Assembly: GCA_913020295.1 (NCBI GenBank)
Contig: CAJWAA010000007.1
Span: 1 to 64,000 of the forward strand
Length of the DNA: 64,000 nt
Origin: an uncultured Flavobacteriaceae bacterium
GTDB lineage: Bacteria; Bacteroidota; Bacteroidia; Flavobacteriales; Flavobacteriaceae
Direction of reading: 5' to 3'
Shown here: in pieces, positions 63,935-64,000 of the stretch
How the letters are laid out: every line of letters begins with the position of its first letter
Position numbering within the stretch: the stretch's first letter is position 1
Notes under the pieces: model-generated
Told to the model about the DNA's origin: nothing
Database searches by the model: none
What the model saw: only the letters and a program-made list of their open reading frames with translations
Program-made: the position numbers and the translations under genes

Positions 63935-64000
63935 GAACAAAGAAAAAACAAATAATTTCATTAGGCTCAAGCTTGATATTATCTTTGACAAAAAAAAGAA

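Noticed and set aside
63930-64000. Frame upstream of ybeY open to the window edge
   Set aside because: T/A-rich low-complexity sequence and contains the ybeY promoter box; no evidence of a coding end.

Overview
The window looks like a piece of a marine, AT-rich flavobacterial (class Flavobacteriia, phylum Bacteroidota) chromosome. The evidence is a SusC/SusD pair, gliding and type IX secretion genes (gldH, sprE/porW), many small lipoproteins of Bacteroidota-only DUF families (DUF4292, DUF4837, DUF4254, DUF6427, DUF6341), almost no Shine-Dalgarno sequences, and promoters of the Bacteroidota type (TTTG, about 19 bases, TAnnTTTG). Most of it is ordinary core genome. No insertion sequence, prophage, CRISPR array or toxin module is visible.

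Layout. 1-1386: ammonium transporter amt followed by a truncated PII gene. 1540-6327: bestrophin-like membrane protein, secreted alkaline-phosphatase-superfamily enzyme, aconitase. 6960-19477: a polysaccharide utilisation locus with SusC, SusD, a secreted propeller/helical-toroid protein, a BNR-propeller protein, a PqaA-type esterase, a sugar porter and an SGNH hydrolase. 19508-20345: a decayed zinc-ribbon ORF, a long palindrome and tRNA-Ala(GGC), a likely old integration scar. 20346-28388: outer-membrane barrel, LpxR-like lipid A deacylase, enoyl-CoA hydratase, queD, PBP1A, gldH, ricT, trhO. 28854-37923: recA, pabB-pabC, plsC, trpS, a HU/SPOR protein, and the operon dut - nucleotidyltransferase - DUF4292 - envC. 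38081-39160: a complete GH33 sialidase standing alone. 39363-47772: the collinear cluster sprE - bactofilin - atpZ - DUF6168 - atpB-E-F-H-A-G, without atpD or atpC. 48004-63914: flavin reductase, GT9/DUF4254, DUF6427, DUF6341, purD, a wall/envelope operon (M23 peptidase, GH3-type ligase, methyltransferase, GT2), tatA, pgk, holB, and the operon ybeY-mnmG-methyltransferase.

The most distinctive observations are two ParB-type parS sites (61611-61626 and 63502-63517). They bracket mnmG and lie inside coding sequence, at the 5' end of a methyltransferase gene and the 3' end of ybeY. This suggests that the right end of the window is origin-proximal. A second is a recurring arrangement in which a TAnnTTTG -7 box sits only 3 to about 25 bases before the start codon. 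Several naive upstream TTG/GTG starts (pgk, purD, ybeY, trpS, the M23 gene, the HU/SPOR gene) fall inside or upstream of the box, so the true starts must lie downstream and leaders are very short. The best candidate for undescribed biochemistry is the PUL, whose enzymes (propeller-toroid protein, BNR_2 protein, PqaA-like esterase, SGNH esterase) do not match a well-known substrate set.
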